From: Streptantibioticus rubrisoli
GTDB taxonomy: Bacteria; Actinomycetota; Actinomycetes; Streptomycetales; Streptomycetaceae
DNA length: 64,000 bases
Assembly (NCBI RefSeq): GCF_024436055.1
Contig: NZ_JANFNH010000029.1
Coordinates: forward strand, 1-64,000
Reading direction: 5' to 3'
The position numbers were made by a program, and so were the translations under genes. Below the pieces are notes generated by a model. That model was given only the letters and a program-made list of their open reading frames with translations, did not search any database and was not told where the DNA came from. Shown piece after piece: positions 45,627 to 54,223 of the stretch. The number at the start of each line of letters is the position of its first letter. Position 1 is the stretch's first letter.

Positions 45627-47075
45627 TCAGTTGAGTTGTGCCGCCTCCTTGGGACCGACCCCGGCCAGCCGGTCCCGCCAGGCGGCGAGCGTCGCCGCGT
45701 CCGTCGGCCTGGAAGCCAGGCTGACGGCCACGTAGGCGGCCAGTGAGGCCAACAGTCCGCAGTAGACGGGCTCGTTGGCCAGCACGCCCTTCCACGCCAT
45801 CAGGCCGATCACCGTCACGCCGCCCACCGCGACCGAGGCGAGCGCGCCGGCTCCGGTGCCGCGCCGCCACAGCAGGCCGCCGAGGATCGGCACCAGGAGC
45901 CCGCCGACGAGCAGGTTGTAGGCGACGGTCAGCGCCTCGACCACGTTGCTGAGCGCGGTCGCGATGCCGATCACGGCCAGGCCCATCAGCAGTATGAACA
46001 GCCGGTTGCCGCGTACCTCGTCGTGCTCGCCCTCGGTGCGCGCCGAACGGCCGCGCAGCCGCGCCCAGATGTCGTTGTTGGCCACCGTCGCGCAGGCGAT
46101 CAGCGCGCCGGAAGAGGTGGACATGACCGCGGACAGCGCCGCCGCCAGCACCAGGCCCCGTACGCCCACCGGCAGGGTGTCCTTGACGATGGTCGCGAAG
46201 GCGTCGTCGGCGTTGGTCAGCCGCGGGTACAGAGCCTTGGCCGCGGTGCCGATGACAGCCCCCGCGAGGGCGTACAGCAGACAGTATGTACCGGCGGCGG
46301 TTCCGCCCGCCCTGGCCACCTTGTCGCTGCGCGCGGTGAACACCCGCTGCCAGATGTCCTGGCCGATCAGCATGCCGAAGGTGTAGATCAGCACATAGGT
46401 GAACACGGTCTGCCCGCCGATGCCCAGCGGGGCGAAGTACTCGTGCGGCAGCTCGGCCCGCATCCGCGCGAACCCGCCGGCCTTGACGACCGCGATCGGC
46501 AGCAGGAGCAGCAGCACACCGACCGTCTTGACCACGAACTGCACCATGTCGGTCAAGGTGATCGACCACATGCCGCCGAGCGTGGAGTAGCCGACCACGA
46601 TCGCACCGCCCAGCACGATCGCCAGCGTGCGGTCCATGCCGAAGAGCACGTCGAAGATGGTGGCGTAGGCGATGGTGGAGGTGACGGCGAGCATCAGGGT
46701 GTACGCCCACATCACCACGCCCGAGATCACCCCGGCCGAGCCGCCGTACCTGAGGTCCAGCATCTGGGAGACGGTGTAGACCCGCAGCCGGGCGATGCGC
46801 GCGGAGAACAGGACGCTCAGCGCCAGCAGGCCCAGCCCGATGGTGAACACCATCCACGCGCCGGACAGGCCGTACCGGTAGCCGAGGCCGACCCCGCCGA
46901 TGGTGGAGGCGCCGCCGAGCACGATCGCCGCCATGGTGCCGGAGTACATCACCGGGCCGAGCCGCCGTCCGGCCACCAGGAAGTCGCTCTTGGAGCGGGC
47001 GCGGCGCATGCCCCACCAGCCCATGCCGAGCATGGCCAGCAGATAGGCGGCGATCACCAGGTAGTCCAGGGTCAT
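45627..47075 (-). CDS. sodium:solute symporter (SSS family)
   Basis: A 482-aa membrane transporter with ~13 predicted helices. SSS signatures include DFLVAGRRLGPVMYSGTMAAIVLGGASTIGGVGLGYRYG and YSTLGGMWSITLTDMVQFVVKTVGV. It imports a small solute with Na+. ATG 47075 is preferred: GGAGG is 7 bp upstream, whereas the in-frame ATG two codons earlier is too close. It heads the gene set with ureohydrolase and TPP enzyme, divergent from a PucR regulator, which suggests it imports their substrate. Confidence 0.92.
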   Translation of the reverse strand: MTLDYLVIAAYLLAMLGMGWWGMRRARSKSDFLVAGRRLGPVMYSGTMAAIVLGGASTIGGVGLGYRYGLSGAWMVFTIGLGLLALSVLFSARIARLRVYTVSQMLDLRYGGSAGVISGVVMWAYTLMLAVTSTIAYATIFDVLFGMDRTLAIVLGGAIVVGYSTLGGMWSITLTDMVQFVVKTVGVLLLLLPIAVVKAGGFARMRAELPHEYFAPLGIGGQTVFTYVLIYTFGMLIGQDIWQRVFTARSDKVARAGGTAAGTYCLLYALAGAVIGTAAKALYPRLTNADDAFATIVKDTLPVGVRGLVLAAALSAVMSTSSGALIACATVANNDIWARLRGRSARTEGEHDEVRGNRLFILLMGLAVIGIATALSNVVEALTVAYNLLVGGLLVPILGGLLWRRGTGAGALASVAVGGVTVIGLMAWKGVLANEPVYCGLLASLAAYVAVSLASRPTDAATLAAWRDRLAGVGPKEAAQLN

Positions 47076-47175
47076 GCGCATGCCTCCACTTCGGGGGGTG
47101 CGAGTCGTGCGTTGACCCTAGGTGGCCGATGAACGGCCTTGAAGTGTACGTTTCCTCCATACGCGCCCACTGAAG

Positions 47176-47190
47176 TGGATGGAACATCCA
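47176..47190. promoter_or_regulatory. inverted repeat at PucR start
   Basis: TGGAT-GGAAC-ATCCA is a 5-5-5 inverted repeat ending on the A of the PucR ATG, in the 114-bp divergent region between symporter and regulator. It is a candidate operator or leaderless start element. Confidence 0.4.
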
Positions 47191-48695
47191 TGGCGGAACT
47201 GACGCCTCCCACCACCGCGGTTCCACTGTCCTCGCTGCTGCTCCGTGCCGACCTCGGATTGCGGCAGGTGGCCGGACCGCCCCCGGACGAGGTCCTGCTG
47301 TACTGGGTGCACACCAGCGAGATGGCCGACCCGGTGCCGTATCTGCTGGGCGGCGAGCTGCTGCTGACCGCCGGGGTGCACTTCGCGGGCGGCACGGGGG
47401 ACGCCGCCGCGAACGGCGGATCCGACTCCGGCGGCGCCTATCTGGAGCACTATGTGGCGCGCACCGTGGAGGCGGGCGCCGCGGCCCTGGGCTTCGGTCT
47501 GGCGCCGGTGTACGACACCACGCCGCCCGCCCTGGTGGCCGCCTGCGAGCGGCACGGGCTACCGCTGCTGGAGGTCCCGCCGCGCACCCCGTTCACGGCC
47601 GTCGCCCGGGCCGTGTGGCAGGCGATGGCCGAGGCCCGGCACCGGGAGCTGCGCCGGATCACCGAGGCACAGCAGGGGCTGGCCTCCGCCGCCGCCCGAC
47701 CGGAACCGGTGCCCGCGGTACTGCGCCAGCTCGCCCACCACCTGGACGCGCGGGCGGCGCTGATCGACCCGCGCGGTACCGAGCTGTACGCGGCCGGGCC
47801 GCCGGTGAGCCCCGAGGCGCGCACGGCACTCGACGCGCTGGCCGCCGTGGTGCGCCCGGACCGGCCGGGCGCCCCCGCGTCCGCCACCGACACCGTCGGC
47901 GGCACCCGGCTGGCCGCCTACGCGCTGGCCGGAGGCGGTCCGGTGCTGGTGCTGGCCGCCGAACGGCGGGAGTTCCGTGAGCAGACCATCGCGGCGATGG
48001 CGGCGGTACTGCTGTCGTTGCTGACCGGCCCCTACCGCGGCGCGGGCGACGAGCGGCACACCACGGCCCTGGTGCGGCTGCTGCTGGGCGGCTCCCCGGA
48101 CGAGGCCGCCGCGCTGCTCACCGAGGCGGCGGACGGCACGCGGCGCTGGACGGTGGTGCACGCCCGCCGCCGGGGCGCCGAGACCGAAGGGCGGGCCGCC
48201 GGGGAGCTGGCGGCGGCCCTGGGCACCGCGCTGGTGGACGCGGCCGACGGCACGCTGCGGGCGCTGCTGCCCGAGGGGCGCGAGGTCACCGGGCGGCCCG
48301 GCTGGACGCTGGGGGTCAGCGAGCCGGTTCCGGCGGACGCGCTGCCCACGGCGGACGCGCAGGCCGCGGCGGCGTTGCGGCGGGCGGTGGCGCACCGGGC
48401 CGCGCTGGAGCGGCACCGGTCGGCACGGGGCGGTTTCGCCTCTCTGGTGGCGGAAGGGGAGGCGCGGGCCTATGCGGTGGCGCGGCTGGCGCCGCTGGCG
48501 GGCTCTCCGGCGCTGGTCGACACCCTGCGCGCCTGGCTCTCGCTGCACGGCAGCTGGGATCGCACCGCCGTGGCGCTCGGGGTGCACCGCAACACCGTGC
48601 GGCAGCGCGTCGCCCGGGCCGCGGCGCTGCTGGACGCCGACCTGGACGACGCCGAGGTGCGTGCCGACCTGTGGTTTGCGCTGCGCTATGTATGA
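47190..48695 (+). CDS. PucR-family transcriptional regulator
   Basis: A 501-aa regulator. The N-terminal PucR domain reads PLSSLLLRADLGLRQVAGPPPDEVLLYWVHTSEMADPVPYLLGGELLLTAGVHF. A central GGDEF-like CdaR region follows, and the C-terminal helix-turn-helix is HGSWDRTAVALGVHRNTVRQRVARAAALLDADLDD. PucR proteins control purine, polyamine or GABA utilisation. It is divergent from the symporter, ureohydrolase and TPP-enzyme genes and probably induces them. Confidence 0.93.
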   Translation: MAELTPPTTAVPLSSLLLRADLGLRQVAGPPPDEVLLYWVHTSEMADPVPYLLGGELLLTAGVHFAGGTGDAAANGGSDSGGAYLEHYVARTVEAGAAALGFGLAPVYDTTPPALVAACERHGLPLLEVPPRTPFTAVARAVWQAMAEARHRELRRITEAQQGLASAAARPEPVPAVLRQLAHHLDARAALIDPRGTELYAAGPPVSPEARTALDALAAVVRPDRPGAPASATDTVGGTRLAAYALAGGGPVLVLAAERREFREQTIAAMAAVLLSLLTGPYRGAGDERHTTALVRLLLGGSPDEAAALLTEAADGTRRWTVVHARRRGAETEGRAAGELAAALGTALVDAADGTLRALLPEGREVTGRPGWTLGVSEPVPADALPTADAQAAAALRRAVAHRAALERHRSARGGFASLVAEGEARAYAVARLAPLAGSPALVDTLRAWLSLHGSWDRTAVALGVHRNTVRQRVARAAALLDADLDDAEVRADLWFALRYV

Positions 48696-48805
48696 GCGCG
48701 ACGGTTATGCGCGGCCGTCGCGGTAAACCACCCGGTAGGGTCACGCCTTCGTTGCGATTGGCCACTGGTCGTACGTCCGTTCCCCGGCACGAGACAATGG
48801 GCGGT

Positions 48806-49594
48806 ATGCCGACAGTTCGCACTCCGTCCCGCCAGGCCCTGATCGACCACCTCGTACGGACCCGGATCGCCGGGGACGTCGCCACCCCTCGCGAGAACAA
48901 CCTTGAGCACTACCGCGAGTTGGCGGCCGGTAACCGCTACTACTGGCTGGGGCTGGAGCTCGGCGACCGCTGGACCGACGAGGACGCCGTGCTGAAGGTG
49001 ATGGCCGAGCGCTGCGGCGTGGTCGCCGACCCGGCGCACCGGACCGGGCAGGACACCATCGACCCGGAGCTGACCGTCGAGGCGCTGGAGCGGATGGCCG
49101 TCGTGCTGCGCAAGGCCGCTGCCGGGAAGCAGCGGGTACTGCTCGCCACCGGTCACCCGGGTGGCCTACTGGGCGTCCACCTCGCGACGGCCGCCGCGCT
49201 GCGCGCCGCGGGGTGCGAGATCGTCGGGATTCCCCAGGGCCTGCGCGCGGACGACGGCCGGGTGCTGCAGATGGGCGGCGTCGCCATGGTGCTGCGCGGC
49301 GCCGCGCTGGTGCACACCCACTCCCCCGACCCCATGGCGGCGATCCTGGACGCCATGGAGCGGGAGGGTCGCCCGCTGCCGCATCTGGTGGTGGCCGACC
49401 ACGGCTGGGCCGGGTGCGCGGGCCAGCGCGGCATCGAGGCGGTGGGCTACGCGGACTGCAACGACCCGGCGCTGTTCCTCGGCGAGGCGGAGGGCTCGCT
49501 GCGGGTCACGGTTCCGCTGGACGACCACGTGGAGCCAGGGCACTACGAGCCGATGACCGCCTATCTGCTGTCGGCCGCGGGGCTGGCCGAATAG
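48806..49594 (+). CDS. conserved actinobacterial phosphatase-like protein
   Basis: A 262-aa protein (MPTVRTPSRQALIDHLVRTRIAGDVATPRENNLEHY...). Conserved parts include LLATGHPGGLLGVHLATAAALRAAGCE, VHTHSPDPMAAILDAM and LVVADHGWAGCAGQRGIEAVGYADCNDPALFLGEAEG. Homologues are usually labelled phosphatase, but I do not recognise a definitive catalytic motif; the His/Asp-rich segments suggest metal binding. ATG 48806 is used; an ATG three codons upstream is possible. No clear Shine-Dalgarno sequence is seen. Confidence 0.75.
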   Translation: MPTVRTPSRQALIDHLVRTRIAGDVATPRENNLEHYRELAAGNRYYWLGLELGDRWTDEDAVLKVMAERCGVVADPAHRTGQDTIDPELTVEALERMAVVLRKAAAGKQRVLLATGHPGGLLGVHLATAAALRAAGCEIVGIPQGLRADDGRVLQMGGVAMVLRGAALVHTHSPDPMAAILDAMEREGRPLPHLVVADHGWAGCAGQRGIEAVGYADCNDPALFLGEAEGSLRVTVPLDDHVEPGHYEPMTAYLLSAAGLAE

Positions 49595-49752
49595 CCGGTT
49601 CGGCACCGCCGGTCCACGCCGCGGGGGTTGTCCGCCGACGCGACGGAATGCCTTTACCGCCGCGGCGGCGAGCGGTCACGGTGACGGTGAGCGGTGCCTG
49701 TTCAACCGCCGTGTTCCACAAGCGCGTTGTCCCCGGAGTCCGCCGTAGGGGC

Positions 49753-50625
49753 TCACCGCGGCACCCGTACCAGGCCCTCCTGGATCACCGAGACGGCGAG
49801 TTGGCCGTCCTGGGTGTAGATCCGTGCCGTGCCCAGACCGCGGCCGCCTGACGCCGACGGGCTCTGCTGGTCGTACAGCAACCACTCGTCGGCGCGGAAC
49901 GGCCGGTGGAACCACATGGCGTGGTCCAGGCTGGCGCCCACCACGTCGCCGACCGCCCAGCCGCCACGGCCATGCGCCAGCAGGATGGAGTCCAGCAGCG
50001 TCATGTCCGACACATAGGTGGCCAGGCACACGTGCAGCAGCGGATCGTCGTCCAGTTTGCCGCGGGTACGGAACCAAACCTGTGAGCGCGGCTCGCGCCG
50101 CTGCCCGGCGGTCAGGAACGGCGGGTCCTGCGCGTACCGCAGGTCGACCGCCGCACGGGCCTCCAGCAGCCGGTCCACCACGGTCGGGTCGGGGAACCGG
50201 TCGGCGTGCTCGGGCAGCAGTTCCTCGGCGGTCGGCAGCGACTCGGGATCCGGCGCGGGCGGCATCGGCTCCTGGTGCTCCAGCCCTTCCTCAGGGGTCT
50301 GGAAGGACGCCGACAGGTGGAAGATCGGCTGACCGTGCTGGATCGCCACCACCCGACGGGTGGTGAAGGAGCGCCCGTCGCGGATCCGGTCCACGTCGTA
50401 GACGATCGGCGCGCCCGGGTCGCCGGGGCGCAGGAAGTAGGCGTGCAGCGAGTGCGCGTGCCGCTCCTCGGGTACCGTGCGGCCAGCCGCGACCAGCGCC
50501 TGGGCGGCGACCTGGCCGCCGAAGACCCTGGGCACCAGGGCGGCGCGGCTGGTGCCCCGGAAGATGTCCCGTTCGATCGGCTCCAGGTCGAGCAGTTCGA
50601 GCAGGGAACGCAGTGGTTCGTTCAT
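49753..50625 (-). CDS. tesB: acyl-CoA thioesterase II
   Basis: A 290-aa TesB-type double-hotdog thioesterase that releases free fatty acids from acyl-CoA. Motifs are VFGGQVAAQALVAAGRTVP, AYFLRPGDPGAPIVYDVDRIRDGRSF, the active-site region SDMTLLDSI and HAMWFHRPFRADEWLLYDQQSP with RIYTQDGQLAVSVIQEGL. It lies 10 bp after the acyl-CoA dehydrogenase stop, so the two form an operon for acyl-CoA metabolism. Confidence 0.95.
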   Translation of the reverse strand: MNEPLRSLLELLDLEPIERDIFRGTSRAALVPRVFGGQVAAQALVAAGRTVPEERHAHSLHAYFLRPGDPGAPIVYDVDRIRDGRSFTTRRVVAIQHGQPIFHLSASFQTPEEGLEHQEPMPPAPDPESLPTAEELLPEHADRFPDPTVVDRLLEARAAVDLRYAQDPPFLTAGQRREPRSQVWFRTRGKLDDDPLLHVCLATYVSDMTLLDSILLAHGRGGWAVGDVVGASLDHAMWFHRPFRADEWLLYDQQSPSASGGRGLGTARIYTQDGQLAVSVIQEGLVRVPR

Positions 50626-50635
50626 CGCGCCGTGG

Positions 50636-51793
50636 TCACAGTCCGAGCGACTTGGCGATGATGGAGCGCATGACCTCGCTGGTGCCGCCGTAGATGCGGG
50701 TGACGCGGGTGTCGGCGTACAGCCGGGCGATCGGGTACTCCATCATGTAGCCGTAGCCGCCGTGCAGTTGGAGGCACTTGTCGATGACGCGGGCGGCGAC
50801 CTCGGTGCAGAACAGCTTGGCGGAGGCGGCGTCGGCGGCGGTCAACTCCCCGGCGTCGTGGGCCTCCAGCGCCCGGTCGACCACCGCCTGCGCGGCGTCC
50901 ACCTCGGCCTTGCAGTCGGCCAGCACGAACTTGGTGTTCTGGAACTCCGCGACGGTCTTGCCGAAGACGGTGCGCTCCCTGACGTACTCGGTCGCGAACC
51001 GTACGGCCGCGGACGCCTGGGCGTAGGCGCTGACGGCGATGCCCAGGCGCTCCTGCGGGAGGTTGTGGGCGAGGTAGCCGAACGCCTTGCCCTCCTCGCC
51101 CAGCAGGTCCTCCACCGGTACCTTGACGTCGGTGAAGGACAGTTCGGCGGTGTCGGAGGCCTTCAGGCCCAGCTTCTCCAGCTTGCGGCCGACCGCGTAT
51201 CCCTCGCTCTTGGTGTCCACCACGAGGATCGAGATCCCACCGCGCCGGTCCTGCGGGTCCGGCGGCGAGGTGCGGCAGCAGACCAGGACGCGGTCGGCGA
51301 GCACGCCGCCGGTGATGAAGGTCTTGGCGCCGTTGAGCACGTAGTGCGTGCCGTCCTCGGACAGCTTGGCGGTGGTCTTCATTCCGGCCAGGTCGGAGCC
51401 GGTGCCGGGTTCGGTCATGGCGATGGCGGTCATGATCTCGCCGCTGACGAACCCGGGCAGCCAGCGCTTCTTCTGCTCGTCGTTGGCGTACTTGAGCAGG
51501 TACGGCAAGCAGAGCGCGGTGTGCACGCTGCTGCCGCCGAAGCTCACCCCGGCGCGGGCCAGTTCCTCGGTGATGACGGCGTTGAACTTGAAGCTGCGCT
51601 CGCCCGCGCCGCCGTACTCCTCGGGCACCTCGATGCCGAAGACGCCCAGCTCACCGAGCTTGTAGTAGAAGTCACGCGGTGCGTGCCCGGCCGCTTCCCA
51701 CTCGTGGTAGACCGGCGCGACCTCGGCGGCGATGAAGTCGCGGATCGTGGAACGGAACGCCTCGTGGTCCTCGTGGAAAACCGTGCGACGCAC
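50636..51793 (-). CDS. acyl-CoA dehydrogenase
   Basis: A 385-aa FAD-dependent acyl-CoA dehydrogenase (alpha,beta-desaturation of acyl-CoA). Motifs are IAMTEPGTGSDLAGM, YVLNGAKTFITGG, QLHGGYGYMMEYPIARLYADTRVTRIYGGTSEVMR. GTG 51793 follows GGGGAGGCGCAA; an upstream in-frame start at 51829 lies inside the probable promoter. A direct repeat (51822-51841) upstream may be a regulator site. It is co-transcribed with tesB. Confidence 0.95.
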   Translation of the reverse strand: MRRTVFHEDHEAFRSTIRDFIAAEVAPVYHEWEAAGHAPRDFYYKLGELGVFGIEVPEEYGGAGERSFKFNAVITEELARAGVSFGGSSVHTALCLPYLLKYANDEQKKRWLPGFVSGEIMTAIAMTEPGTGSDLAGMKTTAKLSEDGTHYVLNGAKTFITGGVLADRVLVCCRTSPPDPQDRRGGISILVVDTKSEGYAVGRKLEKLGLKASDTAELSFTDVKVPVEDLLGEEGKAFGYLAHNLPQERLGIAVSAYAQASAAVRFATEYVRERTVFGKTVAEFQNTKFVLADCKAEVDAAQAVVDRALEAHDAGELTAADAASAKLFCTEVAARVIDKCLQLHGGYGYMMEYPIARLYADTRVTRIYGGTSEVMRSIIAKSLGL

Positions 51794-51821
51794 TTGCGCC
51801 TCCCCATGGGCGAGTTTCAGC

Positions 51822-51841
51822 CTAAGCAAGCGCTCAGCAAG
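51822..51841. promoter_or_regulatory. direct repeat upstream of acyl-CoA dehydrogenase
   Basis: CTAAGCAAG, CG, CTCAGCAAG: two 9-bp direct copies matching at 8 of 9 positions, with AAGCGCT in the middle. Similar AGCAAGCGCT motifs are bound by TetR regulators of lipid genes in actinobacteria. Confidence 0.5.
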
Positions 51842-51875
51842 TTACTTCCCGGTTAGCGATCTGTCCAGGGCCGCA

Positions 51876-52475
51876 CTACCGGGCGACGGAGCCGTCCAGG
51901 GCGGCGAAGGCGCCGAGCGCGAGGCGACGCAGCAGCGCACCGGCGGCCTGCCGACCGGGCAGCTCACCGCTCAGGCCGAGATGCGGCGTGGAGTTGAGCA
52001 GGCCGAACACCGCGTGCACCGCGGCCCGCGCCTCGACCTCGGTGGCGTCCGGATGGCGCTGGCGCACCACCTCGACCCACAACTCGACGTACTGCCGCTG
52101 CAGTTGGCGCACCAGCTTGCGGTCGGAGTCCCGCAGTCGGTCCAGCTCGCGGTCGTGCAGCACGATCAGCGGCCGGTCGTCCAGGGCGAACTCGGCATGG
52201 CCGCGCACCAGCGCGTCCAGCGCGTGCTCCGGGTCCGCCGCCTCGGCCACCCGGCGCTTGCCCTCGGCGAGCAACCGGCCGCTGATGCCGACCAGCAGCT
52301 CGGCGAGCATCGCGTCCTTGCCCGCGAAGTGCCGGTAGAGGCCGGGACCGCTGATGCCGACCGCCGCACCGATCTCGTCGACGCCGACGCCGTGGAAACC
52401 GCGCTCGGCGAACAGCTGCGCGGCTTCTTTGAGGATCTGCTCACGCCGGGTCGCCCCGGCCTTCGTCGGCTGCAT
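51876..52475 (-). CDS. TetR-family regulator of the leucine/acyl-CoA operon
   Basis: A 199-aa TetR regulator: RREQILKEAAQLFAERGFHGVGVDEIGAAVGISGPGLYRHFAGKDAMLAELL is a canonical helix-turn-helix. The C-terminal part has HDRELDRLRDSDRKLVRQLQRQYVELW as in regulators of acyl-CoA carboxylase loci. It is divergent from the carboxylase operon, with nested palindromes between them (52498-52542), so it very probably represses that operon and itself, sensing an acyl-CoA. Confidence 0.93.
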   Translation of the reverse strand: MQPTKAGATRREQILKEAAQLFAERGFHGVGVDEIGAAVGISGPGLYRHFAGKDAMLAELLVGISGRLLAEGKRRVAEAADPEHALDALVRGHAEFALDDRPLIVLHDRELDRLRDSDRKLVRQLQRQYVELWVEVVRQRHPDATEVEARAAVHAVFGLLNSTPHLGLSGELPGRQAAGALLRRLALGAFAALDGSVAR

Positions 52476-52497
52476 GAAATTAATTGTAGACAGGGCC

Positions 52498-52542
52498 GTT
52501 AGCGGGCGTTAACCTGAGGTCATCAGGTTAACGACCACTAAC
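52498..52542. promoter_or_regulatory. paired TetR operators (GTTA-N8-TAAC twice) in divergent promoter
   Basis: Box 1 GTTAGCGGGCGTTAAC (52498-52513) and box 2 GTTAACGACCACTAAC (52527-52542) each have the form GTTA-N8-TAAC. Between them CGTTAACCTGA (52507-52517) and TCAGGTTAACG (52523-52533) form a perfect 11-bp inverted repeat around GGTCA. The nested symmetry suggests two repressor dimers. Confidence 0.8.
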
Positions 52543-52573
52543 ATCCGCGCCGTGGGCAAGGGGGCTCAAGGCA

Positions 52574-54211
52574 ATGCGTGACACGGCACCACCCGCGCTG
52601 CGCAGCGCGGTCGACCCGGCATCCGAGGCCTTCGCGGCCAACGCGGCCGCGCACGCCGAACTGGCGGCCGGGCTGCGCGAGAAGCTCGCCGCCGCCCGGC
52701 TCGGCGGCGGCGAGAAGGCGCGCGCCCGGCACACCGCGCGCGGCAAGCTGCTGCCGCGGGACCGGGTGGACGGGCTGCTGGACCCGGGCTCACCCTTCCT
52801 CGAGCTGGCCCCGCTGGCAGCGGACGGGATGTACGACGGGCAGGCGCCCGCGGCCGGAGTGATCGCCGGTATCGGCCGGGTGGCGGGCCGCGAGGTGGTG
52901 GTCGTCGCCAACGACGCCACGGTCAAGGGCGGCACCTACTACCCGATCACGGTCAAGAAGCATCTGCGCGCCCAGGAGGTGGCGCTGGACAACCGGCTGC
53001 CGTGCGTCTACCTGGTGGACTCCGGCGGCGCCTTCCTGCCGCGCCAGGACGAGGTCTTCCCGGACCGCGAGCACTTCGGCCGGATCTTCTACAACCAGGC
53101 CACGATGTCCGCCCGGGGCATCCCGCAGATCGCGGCGGTGCTGGGCTCCTGCACGGCGGGCGGTGCGTACGTCCCGGCGATGAGCGACGAGGCGGTGATC
53201 GTCCGCAACCAGGGCACCATCTTCCTCGGCGGCCCGCCGCTGGTGAAGGCGGCCACAGGAGAGGTGGTCACCGCCGAGGAGTTGGGCGGCGGAGAGGTGC
53301 ACTCCAAGGTCTCCGGAGTCACCGACCACCTGGCGCAGGACGACGCACACGCACTGCGCATCGTGCGGAACATCGTCGGCACCCTGCCAGAGCGCGGCCC
53401 GCTGCCCTGGTCGGTAACTCCGGTCGAGGAACCAGCCGTTGACCCCGCCGGGCTGTACGGCGCGGTGCCGGTCGACCCGCGCACCCCGTACGACGTGCGG
53501 GAGGTCATCGCCCGGCTGGTGGACGGCAGCCGGTTCGCCGAGTTCAAGGCGGAGTACGGCACCACCCTGGTCACCGGCTTCGCCCGGCTGCACGGCCACC
53601 CGGTGGGCATCGTCGCCAACAACGGCATCCTCTTCGCCGAATCGGCGCTCAAGGGCGCGCACTTCATCGAACTGTGCGACCAGCGCGGCATCCCGCTGCT
53701 GTTCCTGCAGAACATCTCCGGCTTCATGGTCGGCAGGCAGTACGAGGCGGGCGGCATCGCCAAGCACGGTGCCAAGATGGTCACCGCCGTCGCCTGCACC
53801 CGGGTGCCGAAGCTGACCGTGGTGATCGGCGGCTCCTATGGCGCGGGTAACTACTCGATGTGCGGCCGGGCCTACTCCCCCCGCTTCCTGTGGATGTGGC
53901 CCAACGCGAAGATCTCGGTGATGGGCGGCGAACAGGCCGCCTCCGTGCTCGCCACCGTCAAGCGGGACCAGATGGAGGCGGCGGGCGAACAGTGGCCCAT
54001 CGAGGAGGAGGAGCGCTTCAAGGCCCCGATCCGCGCCCAGTACGAATCTCAGGGCAACGCCTACTACGCGACCGCCCGGCTCTGGGACGACGGGGTGATC
54101 GACCCGCTGGAGACCCGCACGGTCCTCGGCCTGGCCCTGACGGCCTGCGCCAACGCGCCCATTCCACAACGGGATCCACTGGCTCCCGGCTACGGCGTCT
54201 TCCGGATGTAG
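52574..54211 (+). CDS. accD1: acyl-CoA carboxylase beta subunit (methylcrotonyl-CoA carboxylase-like)
   Basis: A 545-aa carboxyltransferase that moves CO2 from biotin to an acyl-CoA, most likely 3-methylcrotonyl-CoA. Features are [55 protein letters not shown], a second crotonase half ending [26 protein letters not shown], and the C-terminal [20 protein letters not shown] typical of MCC-beta rather than propionyl-CoA carboxylase. It is the first gene of a four-gene operon; the next starts 12 bp downstream. Confidence 0.95.
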   Translation: MRDTAPPALRSAVDPASEAFAANAAAHAELAAGLREKLAAARLGGGEKARARHTARGKLLPRDRVDGLLDPGSPFLELAPLAADGMYDGQAPAAGVIAGIGRVAGREVVVVANDATVKGGTYYPITVKKHLRAQEVALDNRLPCVYLVDSGGAFLPRQDEVFPDREHFGRIFYNQATMSARGIPQIAAVLGSCTAGGAYVPAMSDEAVIVRNQGTIFLGGPPLVKAATGEVVTAEELGGGEVHSKVSGVTDHLAQDDAHALRIVRNIVGTLPERGPLPWSVTPVEEPAVDPAGLYGAVPVDPRTPYDVREVIARLVDGSRFAEFKAEYGTTLVTGFARLHGHPVGIVANNGILFAESALKGAHFIELCDQRGIPLLFLQNISGFMVGRQYEAGGIAKHGAKMVTAVACTRVPKLTVVIGGSYGAGNYSMCGRAYSPRFLWMWPNAKISVMGGEQAASVLATVKRDQMEAAGEQWPIEEEERFKAPIRAQYESQGNAYYATARLWDDGVIDPLETRTVLGLALTACANAPIPQRDPLAPGYGVFRM

Positions 54212-54223
54212 GGGGATCACCAG

